A model generated the notes under the pieces. The model made no database searches and had not been told where the DNA came from. It saw nothing but the letters and a program-made list of their open reading frames with translations. Shown in pieces: positions 33,018 through 42,429 of a DNA stretch of 64,000 nt. This DNA is from Rhodoluna sp. GTDB lineage: Bacteria > Actinomycetota > Actinomycetes > Actinomycetales > Microbacteriaceae. Made by a program: the position numbers and the translations under genes. Location of the stretch: contig JAHEDR010000001.1 of the NCBI GenBank assembly GCA_024641095.1, positions 1 through 64,000 of the forward strand, written 5' to 3'. Positions within the stretch are counted from its first letter, which is position 1; every line of letters starts with the position of its first letter.

Positions 33018-33371
33018 ATGAGCATGGCTAAAACAGATGCAGTCCCTCAGAAGGACAAATACGATTTCACAAAGCTAAACACTCTTTCAGTAGTGTCACT
33101 TGCTACCGCACTCACCGGTTTTGGTGTTGTGGCAGCAATTATCACCGGTCACATTTCTCTTGCACAGATTAAGAAGACCGGCCAAAACGGACGTGCACTT
33201 GCACTATCGGGCGTAATCCTTGGTTATGTAGCAATTGGCCTCTGGCTAATTGGCACAACCTTCTGGACCGCATTCATGTTCTGGGCAGCCAAGAATGGCT
33301 ACGCAGACTTTGAAGGCATGCGCAATGGTGGCTGGAACATGGGTCCGGGAATGATGTGGGACAACAACTAG
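33018..33371 (+). CDS. DUF4190-like small membrane protein with Met/Gly/Trp/Asn-rich C-terminus
   Basis: SVVSLATALTGFGVVAAIITGHISLAQIKKTGQNGRALALSGVILGYVAI pattern. Confidence 0.75.
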   Translation: MSMAKTDAVPQKDKYDFTKLNTLSVVSLATALTGFGVVAAIITGHISLAQIKKTGQNGRALALSGVILGYVAIGLWLIGTTFWTAFMFWAAKNGYADFEGMRNGGWNMGPGMMWDNN

Positions 33372-33446
33372 TTGTACCTATTTCTAGTCTCGATAACTAA
33401 TCTCTAATTGGTATAGCTACTAGAACTTAGAGTCAGGGAGCAGAAG

Positions 33447-34649
33447 TTACCTAATAGCTTGTGCAACCAAAACTCTGTGGGCGTCGCCCACTCTGGTTAC
33501 GATCAGGGTGGCGGCGCCTTCACCTTTTGGTGACAATTCTTTGCGCAGCTGTTCCGGCACAATATCGCTGCCGCGCTTTTTGATCTCAAGCGTCCCAATG
33601 TTTCGCTCTCGCAGGTAGGCTTTGAGCTTTTTGCGATCAAAAACCAGGTTATCCAAAACCTCGTAGCCCTTTAACCAAGGCGATTCAATTTTCTTGTTTG
33701 AGGTCAGATATGCAATCTCGGGTGCAAACAGGTGTGACTCAATTTGCTCGGCCAGTTGACCAATCAGGTGTGAGCGCACCACGGAGTTATCGGGTTCATA
33801 AACATATTTACCCAGCTCACCAATTGCCGCGTCTTGGCGCTGAGTTGAGTGACTGACAATTTCGTGTTTTGCGTTTCCGGTAATCAAGAGCGCCGAGCGC
33901 TTAACATCTGGGCGCGCCACCGAGCCAAACCACAGACTAAGTTCAACCAGGTCGCCATCAACCGATACCCATTGAGCCTCTGCGTTTTCAGGGATGCCTT
34001 CGTGCGGGTGACCCGGACCAAACTTCACGCCGGTTGGTTTCTTTGCTGCTGCTTCCATCACAAAATCAAAGGTTGGCGAAAACGCGGCAGGGTCAAACTT
34101 GCGCATCGCGCGTTCGCGAGCCGGGCCACCAAGTTCACGACGAGCCGGATCAAAAAACAGGCCACCAAATTTAGATAGGTCTAGCTGAGTTACGTCAGCC
34201 TGCTCAACAAAAGCATTTTCAAAAGGCGAAAGATTGTAGGTTGCTACCGCTGCGGTGACCTCGTCAATCTCGAATGCCTTGACGTTAATGTCCAAGCTGG
34301 CCATGGCCAATGATTCGGCACCAATGCCACAGCCAAGGTCGGCTACTTCGGTGATGCCAGCCTGACGAAAGCGGTTGGCGTGCAGCGCGGCCACGCTAAG
34401 TCTTGATGCCTGCTCGAGCCCGGCCTCGGTGAAGATCATGCGCTCGGCAAAGGGGCCAAACTTGGCTGCTGCTCGGCGGCGCAGCTTGGCCTGGGTTAGC
34501 ACCGCGGCCACCAGCGAGGCGTCGTGGCCCTTTGCTCGCAGACCTGAAACCAGCTTGACCACATCGGCCTTGGCCTCGATGGGGCCCAATTCTGCCAAGA
34601 GAGCCTGCCCCTCAGGGGAGAGTAGGCGAATAAAGTCTTGGCGTTCCAT
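33447..34649 (-). CDS. Class I SAM-dependent methyltransferase (THUMP-like-domain family)
   Basis: EVADLGCGIGAESLAMA motif I, GLFFDPARRE, C-terminal IKKRGSDIVPEQLRKEL. Confidence 0.75.
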   Translation of the reverse strand: MERQDFIRLLSPEGQALLAELGPIEAKADVVKLVSGLRAKGHDASLVAAVLTQAKLRRRAAAKFGPFAERMIFTEAGLEQASRLSVAALHANRFRQAGITEVADLGCGIGAESLAMASLDINVKAFEIDEVTAAVATYNLSPFENAFVEQADVTQLDLSKFGGLFFDPARRELGGPARERAMRKFDPAAFSPTFDFVMEAAAKKPTGVKFGPGHPHEGIPENAEAQWVSVDGDLVELSLWFGSVARPDVKRSALLITGNAKHEIVSHSTQRQDAAIGELGKYVYEPDNSVVRSHLIGQLAEQIESHLFAPEIAYLTSNKKIESPWLKGYEVLDNLVFDRKKLKAYLRERNIGTLEIKKRGSDIVPEQLRKELSPKGEGAATLIVTRVGDAHRVLVAQAIR

Positions 34650-34697
34650 TAGGACAGGTTACCCAGTTATGGGCCGCTATTGGGGTCATAATTTCAT

Positions 34698-34724
34698 TTA
34701 GCACTCGGCTACATAGAGTGCTAA
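34698..34724. promoter_or_regulatory. CIRCE element (HrcA operator)
   Basis: TTAGCACTC-N9-GAGTGCTAA, exact match to the consensus, upstream of groES. Confidence 0.95.
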
Positions 34725-34764
34725 CATTGCAATACAAACCCCGCAACAAAAAGGAGAGGTCACT

Positions 34765-35061
34765 ATGTCGGTTTCAATCAAGCCGCTTGAAGATCGCATC
34801 GTTGTTCGCCCAGTTGAGGCAGAGCAGGTAACCGCATCTGGTCTAGTAATTCCAGACACCGCTAAAGAAAAGCCACAGGAAGCAGAAGTAATTGCTGTTG
34901 GTCCTGGCCGCGTAGACGACAAGGGTGTTCGCATTCCAGTTGACGTAAACGTTGGCGACAAGGTTATTTTCTCTAAGTACGGTGGCACCGAACTTAAGTT
35001 CAACGGTGAAGAGTACCTAGTACTTTCTGCTCGCGACGTTCTAGCAGTGGTAGTTCGCTAG
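34765..35061 (+). CDS. groES: Co-chaperonin GroES
   Basis: [51 protein letters not shown]. Confidence 0.97.
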   Translation: MSVSIKPLEDRIVVRPVEAEQVTASGLVIPDTAKEKPQEAEVIAVGPGRVDDKGVRIPVDVNVGDKVIFSKYGGTELKFNGEEYLVLSARDVLAVVVR

Positions 35062-35100
35062 ACACCAAATTCATTGCAAGTTGTTCGATAGGCTCGAGCA

Positions 35101-36009
35101 ATGAGTGCACAAAAAGACCCTGGCTTCGGCCGGGGTCTTTTTTATGGAGCGGGTGCCTACCTAATTTGGGGAAGCTTTCCGCTGATCATCACGATGCTTT
35201 CATTCGCATCGCCGCTAGAAGTTGTGACCTGGCGAATCGTTTTTGGTTTTATTGTGGCCGCGCTGCTAACCACCTTCACCAAGAGCTGGCCGGCAATCAC
35301 GCAGGTTTTCAAAGATAAGAACCAGATGAAGTGGATGGCGCTGGCCACCGCTTTTATTGCGGTGAACTGGATTGTTTACGTGATTGGTGTGCACACTCAC
35401 CAAACACTTGAAACTGCGCTTGGCTATTTCATTAATCCACTGGTCACCATTTTGCTGGCCGTGATATTCCTTGGTGAAAAACTCTCGAAGGCCCAGTGGA
35501 TTGCCACCGGGTTTGGAACCTTGGCGGTTTTGGTTTTGAGTTTTGACTACGGCCGCCTGCCGTGGATTGCGCTTTCGCTTGCTTTCTCATTTGGCATTTA
35601 CGGCCTGGCCAAAAACAAACTCGGCGGCAAGGTCACCGCAGTCAACTCCTTTGCAATTGAGTCTGGCCTCTTGTTTCCGCTGGCAATAATTCAGGCCATC
35701 GTGTTCCAGGCTTCGGGAATCGGACTGCAGTTTACCCAGCACGGTTTTTGGGGAAGTGCCGGTCTGGTCTTCTTTGGAGTTATGACGGCTATTCCACTCA
35801 TCATGTTTGGTACCGCGGCCAAGCTCTTGCCGCTTAGGTACATTGGGTTCATTCAATACATGACCCCGGTAATTCAGTTCTGCATAGCCTTCTTTGTTTT
35901 TGGTGAGCCAATGCCGGCAGCTCGATGGGCGGGATTTGCCCTGGTCTGGGCCGGTTTGGCCGTGCTGATTGTGGACGCAATCAAGGCCGGGCAGCGCAAA
36001 AAGGCCTAA
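35101..36009 (+). CDS. rarD: RarD-type EamA-family transporter
   Basis: GLFYGAGAYLIWGSFPLIITML, EVVTWRIVFGFIVA, ETALGYFINPLVTILLAVIFLGEKLSKAQW; 9-10 TM pattern. Confidence 0.87.
   Translation: MSAQKDPGFGRGLFYGAGAYLIWGSFPLIITMLSFASPLEVVTWRIVFGFIVAALLTTFTKSWPAITQVFKDKNQMKWMALATAFIAVNWIVYVIGVHTHQTLETALGYFINPLVTILLAVIFLGEKLSKAQWIATGFGTLAVLVLSFDYGRLPWIALSLAFSFGIYGLAKNKLGGKVTAVNSFAIESGLLFPLAIIQAIVFQASGIGLQFTQHGFWGSAGLVFFGVMTAIPLIMFGTAAKLLPLRYIGFIQYMTPVIQFCIAFFVFGEPMPAARWAGFALVWAGLAVLIVDAIKAGQRKKA
35111..35143. terminator. Near-ideal intrinsic terminator inside the rarD 5' coding region
   Basis: AAAAAGACCCTGGC-TTCG-GCCGGGGTCTTTTT(T): 14-bp stem (one G.U), TTCG tetraloop, six-T run; A-run on the other side. 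Confidence 0.85.
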
Positions 36010-36164
36010 AAAGGTGCCCCAAACCCCACTTCTGGGGCCTAAATACCTCGTATAAGTCAAATTATTAAGTCCGTAACCCAATCGAAATAAGGGCCTCGGT
36101 AAACTTACCTTGGGCGGTTTCCAGCGAAGGAAGCCGCATTTCCCAAAACCTAGGAGCTACAAAC

Positions 36165-37424
36165 ATGAGCGCATTTTCAACCACTCGCAAGTTTGCGGGC
36201 GTTGTTGCAGCAGCTGCAGCAATCTCGCTAGCACTTGCCGGTTGTTCAGCATCTTCAGAGCCAGCCGCTAAGGGCGACGGCGTTCTAAAGATCGGTGGAA
36301 TCATTCCACTAACCGGAGCACTTGCATTCCTTTCACCACCAGAAATTGCTGGTCTTGAGCTAGCTGTTGAAGACATCAACGCAGCCGGTGGTGTACTTGG
36401 CAAGCCAGTTGAGTTCTCAATCGAAGACTCATCAGACGGTGACAACCCAACCGTTGCACCTGCATCAGCTACCAAGCTGATCTCTGAGGGTGTAGACGCA
36501 GTTCTTGGTGCAGCAGCATCAGGTGTTACTCGTCTAATCATCGACCAGATCACACAGGCAAAGGTTGTTCAGATCTCTATGTCTAACACCGCTCCTGACC
36601 TAACCACTTGGAACGACGGCGGTTTCTACTTCCGTACCGCTCCATCTGACCTACTTCAGGGTGCAATCGTTGGTAACCAGATCGTTGCTGATGGTAACGA
36701 GAACGTAGCAATCATCTACCAGCAGACTTCATACGGTGAGGGTCTAGAAGCTAAGGCTAAGGCAATCATCGAAGCAGCTGGTGCGAAGGTTGTTTCATCT
36801 CTACCTTTCCCAGAAGCAGAGACCAACTTCGACAGCATTGTTGACGAGACAATCGCTGCTGGTGCTGACTCAGTTCTAATCGTTTCTTACGACGAGAGCA
36901 AGAAGATCATTCCTGCTCTTCAGAAGAAGAAGTTCGATGGTTCAAAGATTTACCTAGTTGACGGTAACTTGGCTAACTACTCTGACCAGGACTGGAAGTC
37001 ATACCTAAACGGCGCTAAGGGAACTCTTCCTGGTGGCAAGCTAGACGAGGCTTTCAAGAAGCGCGCAGCTGACCTTTACCAGAAGAACCACGGCGAAGAG
37101 CTAAAGGAATTCGCTTACCTTGCAGAGTCATACGACGCAATCATCCTGCTAGCTCTTGCAGCTCAGGAAGCTGGCGATGACTCAGGTGCGTCTATCCAGG
37201 CACACATGACCTCAGTATCAACTGGCGGAACCAAGGTAACCAACTTCGCTGATGGCCTAAAGGTGATCACCGATGGTGGCGACGTTGACTTCGACGGTTT
37301 CTCAGGTCCAATTGAGTTCGACGAGAACGGTGACCCAACAGGTGCATCAATCGGTATCTACCAATACGGCAAGGAAGGTACTTACACCCTTCTTGACGTA
37401 GTTGCAGGTAACTCAGTTAAGTAA
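36165..37424 (+). CDS. Branched-chain-amino-acid-type (LivK-like) ABC transporter substrate-binding lipoprotein
   Basis: Lipobox LALAGC; ILKIGGIIPLTGALAFLSPPEIAGLELAVEDINAAGGVLGKPVEF. Confidence 0.87.
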   Translation: MSAFSTTRKFAGVVAAAAAISLALAGCSASSEPAAKGDGVLKIGGIIPLTGALAFLSPPEIAGLELAVEDINAAGGVLGKPVEFSIEDSSDGDNPTVAPASATKLISEGVDAVLGAAASGVTRLIIDQITQAKVVQISMSNTAPDLTTWNDGGFYFRTAPSDLLQGAIVGNQIVADGNENVAIIYQQTSYGEGLEAKAKAIIEAAGAKVVSSLPFPEAETNFDSIVDETIAAGADSVLIVSYDESKKIIPALQKKKFDGSKIYLVDGNLANYSDQDWKSYLNGAKGTLPGGKLDEAFKKRAADLYQKNHGEELKEFAYLAESYDAIILLALAAQEAGDDSGASIQAHMTSVSTGGTKVTNFADGLKVITDGGDVDFDGFSGPIEFDENGDPTGASIGIYQYGKEGTYTLLDVVAGNSVK

Positions 37425-37440
37425 TCACTTCTGATTAAAG

Positions 37441-37487
37441 AAATCCCCCAGCGCAAGTGGATTAAACCACTGGCTGGGGGATTTCTT
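37441..37487. terminator. Intrinsic terminator between convergent binding-protein and agmatine deiminase genes
   Basis: AAATCCCCCAGC ... AGTGG-attaaa-CCACT ... GCTGGGGGATTT followed by cttt. Confidence 0.85.
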
Positions 37488-37499
37488 TATTTCTAAGGG

Positions 37500-38504
37500 T
37501 TATTTTGGTTGCTGCTGAGTGATGCAGTGAATGCCACCACCGCGCGCAAAAAGTTCTCGCGCATCTACCAAAACGATCTCGCGGTCTGGGTAAACGCTCT
37601 GCAGGGTGGCCACGGCTCGCTCATCGTTTGGGTCATCAAACCCGCACAAGATAACCGCATCGTTAATCACGTAGTGATTGATGTAGCTGTAATCCACAAA
37701 GCCTTCTTCATCTCTAAGCACCTGCGGGGCTGCAACGGGTACCACGGTAAGTTCCGGGTGCTGGGCAAAGGTTGCCAGAACCTCCTTAGAAACCTCGTAA
37801 TCGGGGTGTTCTGGGTTCTCTTGCACGTGCACCAAAACCTTGCCACCGGGCGCAAAGCAGGCCACGATGTCTACGTGGCCACGGGTACCAAACTCGTCGT
37901 AGTCGCGGGTGAGCCCGCGCTTCAGCCAAATGGCCTGGCTGGTGCCAAGCTTGGCGTGAATCTCGGCCTCAACCTCTTGCTTGGTTAGCCCCTGGTTGCG
38001 GCCCTCGCCAAGTTGAACGGTTTCGGTAAGTAGCACGTGGCCCTCGCCATCAACATGAATGCCGCCGCCCTCGTTGATGAGTGATGACTTTAGGTTGGCC
38101 ACACCAATCAACTCGTTAATGGTTTCGGCAACCTTGCTGTCTTTGTCCCACGAGGCCCAGGCCTGCGCACCCCAGCCATTAAAGATCCAATCAACCCCGG
38201 CCAATTTGCCAGACTCATCTTTTACAAAGGTTGGGCCAATGTCGCGCATCCAGGCGTCGTTAAGTTCCGCCTCAATCAGCACCACGCTTTCATCCAGAAA
38301 GCTCGCGGCAATTTTGAAATCCTGCTTTTCGCAAAGCATGGTTACCGGCTCAAAGCGAACAATCGCGTTTGCCACAGCCGCCCAAGTCTTGCGCGCGGCA
38401 AGCACTTCGGAATCGGTGTCGCCGAGTGTGTAACCCTGTGATGGCCAGGCCATCCAGGTCTGCGAGTGTTCTTGCCACTCGGCCGGCATTTTGAACTTAG
38501 GCAT
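37500..38504 (-). CDS. aguA: Agmatine deiminase
   Basis: MPAEWQEHSQTWMAWPS, DAWMRDIGPTFV, C-terminal catalytic-Cys motif GGGIHCITQQQP. Confidence 0.92.
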   Translation of the reverse strand: MPKFKMPAEWQEHSQTWMAWPSQGYTLGDTDSEVLAARKTWAAVANAIVRFEPVTMLCEKQDFKIAASFLDESVVLIEAELNDAWMRDIGPTFVKDESGKLAGVDWIFNGWGAQAWASWDKDSKVAETINELIGVANLKSSLINEGGGIHVDGEGHVLLTETVQLGEGRNQGLTKQEVEAEIHAKLGTSQAIWLKRGLTRDYDEFGTRGHVDIVACFAPGGKVLVHVQENPEHPDYEVSKEVLATFAQHPELTVVPVAAPQVLRDEEGFVDYSYINHYVINDAVILCGFDDPNDERAVATLQSVYPDREIVLVDARELFARGGGIHCITQQQPK

Positions 38505-38516
38505 TTTGAAAACCGA

Positions 38517-39458
38517 TTACTTAACTGGCTTGATTAGTTCGTCGTAGGTGTCTGGGCGACGTGTTGCCAAGAAAGGGAACAGATCAAGCCAGTCGCGGCG
38601 CTGATCTAGATCTAGGTCGGCAACCAAAACTTCGTCACCCTCGCGCGCTGCACGTATTAATACGCGGCCGTAAGGGTCGCTAATAAAGCTGCTGCCATAG
38701 AAAGTGATTGTGCCTTCGTTGCCGTAGCGGTTTGGTACCACCATGAAAGTTCCGTTGGCAATTCCGTTGCCAATAATCACTTGGCGCCAAAGTGGCTCGG
38801 TGTCGAACTCTGTGTGGTCTGGTTCGGAACCAATTGCGGTTGGATAGGCAAGTACCTCGGCACCGCGAAGTGAATAATTACGTGCAACCTCAGGGAACCA
38901 TTCGTCCCAGCAAGTTGGCAAACCAAACTTTGCGCTGGTGCCATCAAGAATCATTTCGTAAACCGGATACGGTTCGCCGGCTGCCGGGCCCTGAGTGAAG
39001 TACTTGTCTTCGTAGTAACCCGCAGTCACCGGAATGTGCAGCTTTGGGGTGCGCGCAACAATCTCACCGTTTGGTGCCACGATGATTGCCACATTCAAAC
39101 CGCGGCCATCGGCAAAATCGGCTTTTTCAAAAAGCGATGCATGCACGTAGATGTTGTTTGCCTTTGCGGCTGCCGCGGCAAAGCGGTGGGTTGGTCCGTC
39201 AACCAGCGGCTCTGCCTCGGCACCTGGGTCGCCGGTTGGCTTTACGTCGGCCATGTAGCGGCTAAGGGTTAGCTCCTGCAGGAACACAATCTTGGCGCCC
39301 TCTTTGGCGGCCGCGGCAATGCCCTCGTTTAGTTTGGTCAGGTGCTCAGCTGAATCGGCATGCCACTTGGTTTGCACTAGAGCCACGCGCAGGGGAGCGC
39401 GACTTGCTTCATGAACTCTGGCTAGTGATGGCTGCGCTTTGGCTACAGATACCTTCAT
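38517..39458 (-). CDS. aguB: N-carbamoylputrescine amidase (nitrilase superfamily)
   Basis: RVALVQTKWHAD, VFLQELTL, LHIPVTAGYYEDKYFTQG, FGLPTCWDEWFPEVAR. Confidence 0.9.
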   Translation of the reverse strand: MKVSVAKAQPSLARVHEASRAPLRVALVQTKWHADSAEHLTKLNEGIAAAAKEGAKIVFLQELTLSRYMADVKPTGDPGAEAEPLVDGPTHRFAAAAAKANNIYVHASLFEKADFADGRGLNVAIIVAPNGEIVARTPKLHIPVTAGYYEDKYFTQGPAAGEPYPVYEMILDGTSAKFGLPTCWDEWFPEVARNYSLRGAEVLAYPTAIGSEPDHTEFDTEPLWRQVIIGNGIANGTFMVVPNRYGNEGTITFYGSSFISDPYGRVLIRAAREGDEVLVADLDLDQRRDWLDLFPFLATRRPDTYDELIKPVK

Positions 39459-39471
39459 TTTTTACCTTTGT

Positions 39472-40833
39472 TTATTCGTTCATACTGTCGAGAATTTTTA
39501 CTAATTCTTCAAGTTGGGTCTTGGTGTTCACAATCGCAAATCGAGCATTTGGTTTGCCGTGGTGTGAGCTTGGTACTACAAAAGCCTGCTGGCGGGCCAA
39601 AAGTTTCTCTGACCACGCGTTGTACTCGTTAATGCCCCATCCTTGCTTTTCAAAAACCACAACCGATAACTCCGGTTCGCGCACAAGTTTTAGATCTTCA
39701 CGAGACTTGATGACATCGGCAATCTGCCGAGCTAGATCAATGTTGTACTTCACGCCCTCGCGGTAGGCAGCAATGCCGTGAGTAGCGAGCGAGAACCAAA
39801 GTGGCAAACCGCGTGGTCGGCGAGTGAGGTTGTAGGCGTAATCTGATGGGTTCCAGTCACCGGTCTCGGTAAGCACATCAAGGTAGTCGCCGTGCTGGGT
39901 GTGTGCCTCGTGGGCAATCGCAGGGTTTTTATAAACCAACGCGCAGGCATCAAACGGGGCAAACAGCCACTTGTGCGGGTCAACAATAAAGCTGTCTGCG
40001 TTCTCGATTCCGGCATAAAGCTCGCGGCTGCCTGGCGAGATGATTCCGGCCAAGCCATAGGCGCCGTCAATGTGCAGCCAAATTCCGTTTGCGTTTGCAA
40101 TCTGCGCAATCTCACTGATTCGGTCAACAATGCCAAAGTTTGTTGTTCCGGCGGTTGCCACAATCGCAAAAACGGAATCGGTGTTGCCATCAAGAGCAGC
40201 CTCAACCGCGGCACCGGTAAGTTTTCCAAACTGGTCTACCTGGGCCTTAATGATTTCAACGTCCATCACTGCGGCTGCCGACTTAAGTGAAGAGTGGGCT
40301 TCCTCGCTGCAAATGAATTTCCACTTGCCAGGCATTTGCTTTCCGCCCTGTACCAACTTGCGCTTAGCCGAGTGACGCGCAGCCACGAGTGCACTTAGGT
40401 TGCCAAGGGTTCCGCCCTGCACAAAGACACCGCCGGCTTCTTTGCCAAAGCCAACCTCGCTGGCAAGCCAGGCAAGCACTTCGTTTTCAGCGTGCACCGC
40501 ACCGGCGCCCTCCATCCACGAGCCACCGTAGATTGCCGATGCCGAAACAATCAGGTCAAAAAGCTTTGATGCCTCGGTAGGTGCAGAGGGAATGAACGAA
40601 AGGTAGTTTGGGTGATCGGTAGAGATAGTTGCCGGCGCAAGCACCTCGGCAAAAACATTCAGCGCAGCTGTGCCGCCAATGCCTGCCTCGGTAATGGTTT
40701 TACCGGCGGCAGCCCTCAAGAATTCTGGTGACTGCGGCCCATCAAGCGGAGGTGGGTTGTACTCAAGCCGGGTGCGAGCGTATTCAAATACTTGTTCTCG
40801 CAGTGCTTCAGAGTTGTCACCAAGTTGGTGCAT
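39472..40833 (-). CDS. Group II PLP-dependent amino acid decarboxylase (substrate unknown)
   Basis: WLHIDGAYGLAGIISPGSRELYAGIENADSFIVDPHKWLFAPFDACALVYKN (PLP lysine in DPHKW). Confidence 0.88.
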   Translation of the reverse strand: MHQLGDNSEALREQVFEYARTRLEYNPPPLDGPQSPEFLRAAAGKTITEAGIGGTAALNVFAEVLAPATISTDHPNYLSFIPSAPTEASKLFDLIVSASAIYGGSWMEGAGAVHAENEVLAWLASEVGFGKEAGGVFVQGGTLGNLSALVAARHSAKRKLVQGGKQMPGKWKFICSEEAHSSLKSAAAVMDVEIIKAQVDQFGKLTGAAVEAALDGNTDSVFAIVATAGTTNFGIVDRISEIAQIANANGIWLHIDGAYGLAGIISPGSRELYAGIENADSFIVDPHKWLFAPFDACALVYKNPAIAHEAHTQHGDYLDVLTETGDWNPSDYAYNLTRRPRGLPLWFSLATHGIAAYREGVKYNIDLARQIADVIKSREDLKLVREPELSVVVFEKQGWGINEYNAWSEKLLARQQAFVVPSSHHGKPNARFAIVNTKTQLEELVKILDSMNE

Positions 40834-40837
40834 TTGA

Positions 40838-41572
40838 TTACTTCAGATCAGCTAGGTTGCCCAGGTAGAGCTCAATCATCTTAGGGTCGTTCAAAAGTTC
40901 ACGACCGGTTCCGGTGTGAGCATCTTTACCCTGATCAAGCACGTATGCGCGGTCACAAATCTGCAAGCAACGACGTGCGTTCTGCTCAACCATGATTACG
41001 GTTACGCCGGCCTGGTTAACTTCTTTCACGCGAAGGAAGGCCTCGTCTTGGCGAACCGGTGATAGACCGGCTGAAGGCTCATCAAGAAGCAACACCGATG
41101 GGTCAATCATTAGTGCGCGACCCATGGCAACCATCTGACGCTCACCACCCGATAGCGAACCGGCGCGCTGGTGACGACGCTTACCTAGGTCAGGGAAGAT
41201 GTTGGTCACAAATTCAAAACGCTCGTTGAAACGCTTTGGAGTCTGGAAAACACCCATCTCAAGGTTCTCTTCAATGGTCAAGCTTGGGAACACGTTGTTG
41301 GTCTGTGGCACGAATGCAACACCTTTTGAAACCAACTTGTTTGCCTTAAGTCCGGTGATGTCTTCACCGTTTAGCCAAACTTTGCCCGAGCGAATATTTA
41401 CCTGGCCAAAGATTGACTTCAACAAAGTTGACTTACCGGCACCGTTAGGGCCGATGATGCCAATCAGGTCACCTTCGAAAGCGGTTAGGGAACAACCGTT
41501 AAGAATGTTGATGCCCGGCAGGTAGCCTGCGTGAAGGTCGTCTGCGTGAACTACTGGAGTCTTGGTAGCCAT
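40838..41572 (-). CDS. livF: Liv-type ABC transporter ATP-binding protein (LivF-like)
   Basis: IGPNGAGKSTLLKSIFGQ, LSGGERQMVAMGRALMIDPSVLLLDEPSAGLSP. Confidence 0.9.
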   Translation of the reverse strand: MATKTPVVHADDLHAGYLPGINILNGCSLTAFEGDLIGIIGPNGAGKSTLLKSIFGQVNIRSGKVWLNGEDITGLKANKLVSKGVAFVPQTNNVFPSLTIEENLEMGVFQTPKRFNERFEFVTNIFPDLGKRRHQRAGSLSGGERQMVAMGRALMIDPSVLLLDEPSAGLSPVRQDEAFLRVKEVNQAGVTVIMVEQNARRCLQICDRAYVLDQGKDAHTGTGRELLNDPKMIELYLGNLADLK

Positions 41573-41574
41573 TT

Positions 41575-42429
41575 CTACTTACCCTTCACAACTTTGATTG
41601 CCACGGTACCTAGATCGGTGTCTGCGTGAGCACCAAGGTAGGCATCGATAACTGCTTGGTCTTTCATAACAACAGCCGGTGGGCCTTCGGCAACGATCTT
41701 GCCCTCGGCCATTACAACAACCCAGTCACTGATGTGACGAACCATGTGCATGTCGTGTTCAACAAAAAGCACTGTGGTGCCGTTCTTCTTTAGGTCTTTA
41801 ATGTGCTCAAGCAGGCTCTGAGTTAGGGCAGGGTTCACACCAGCCATTGGCTCGTCAAGCATCACAAGCTTTGGGTCACTCATTAGGGCACGTGCCATCT
41901 CAAGCAACTTGCGCTGACCACCAGACAACGCAGCTGCGTAGTCCTCACGCTTTGCATCAAGCTTGAAGCGCTTAAGTAGGTCGTCTGCCTTTGCTGTGAT
42001 CTGGTTCTCGTATTTCACCCAAAGTGGTTTAAGGAATGAGCGCAAGAAGTTTTCGCCAGGCTGGTCTTGAGCACCAAGACGCATGTTGTCGATAACGGTC
42101 AGCAGGCTAAGTGCCTTGGTCAACTGGAAGGTGCGAACCATTCCAAGACGGGCAACCTTATAAGAAGGAACACCAGCCAAGTTCTTGCCGTCGTAAATCC
42201 AAGTGCCGGTGTTTGGTTTGTCGAAACCGGTCAACAGGTTAAACAATGTGGTTTTACCTGCACCGTTAGGACCAATCAACGCGGTTATCTGCCCACGAGG
42301 AATTTCAAGGTGAGCCACGTCAACTGCGGTAAGACCACCAAACTGACGAGTCACGTTGTCTGCAACAAGAATTGGATCAACCTTCTTGCAACCAGGCGCA
42401 GCGGCGCCAACAGAAATGTTGTTAGCCAT
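41575..42429 (-). CDS. livG: Liv-type ABC transporter ATP-binding protein (LivG-like)
   Basis: ALIGPNGAGKTTLFNLLTGF, LSGGQRKLLEMARALMSDPKLVMLDEPMAGVNP. Confidence 0.9.
   Translation of the reverse strand: MANNISVGAAAPGCKKVDPILVADNVTRQFGGLTAVDVAHLEIPRGQITALIGPNGAGKTTLFNLLTGFDKPNTGTWIYDGKNLAGVPSYKVARLGMVRTFQLTKALSLLTVIDNMRLGAQDQPGENFLRSFLKPLWVKYENQITAKADDLLKRFKLDAKREDYAAALSGGQRKLLEMARALMSDPKLVMLDEPMAGVNPALTQSLLEHIKDLKKNGTTVLFVEHDMHMVRHISDWVVVMAEGKIVAEGPPAVVMKDQAVIDAYLGAHADTDLGTVAIKVVKGK

Noticed and set aside
36065-36553. Minus-strand 162-aa ORF
   Set aside because: Antisense to the signal and N-terminal region of the ABC binding protein; composition reflects shadow coding.
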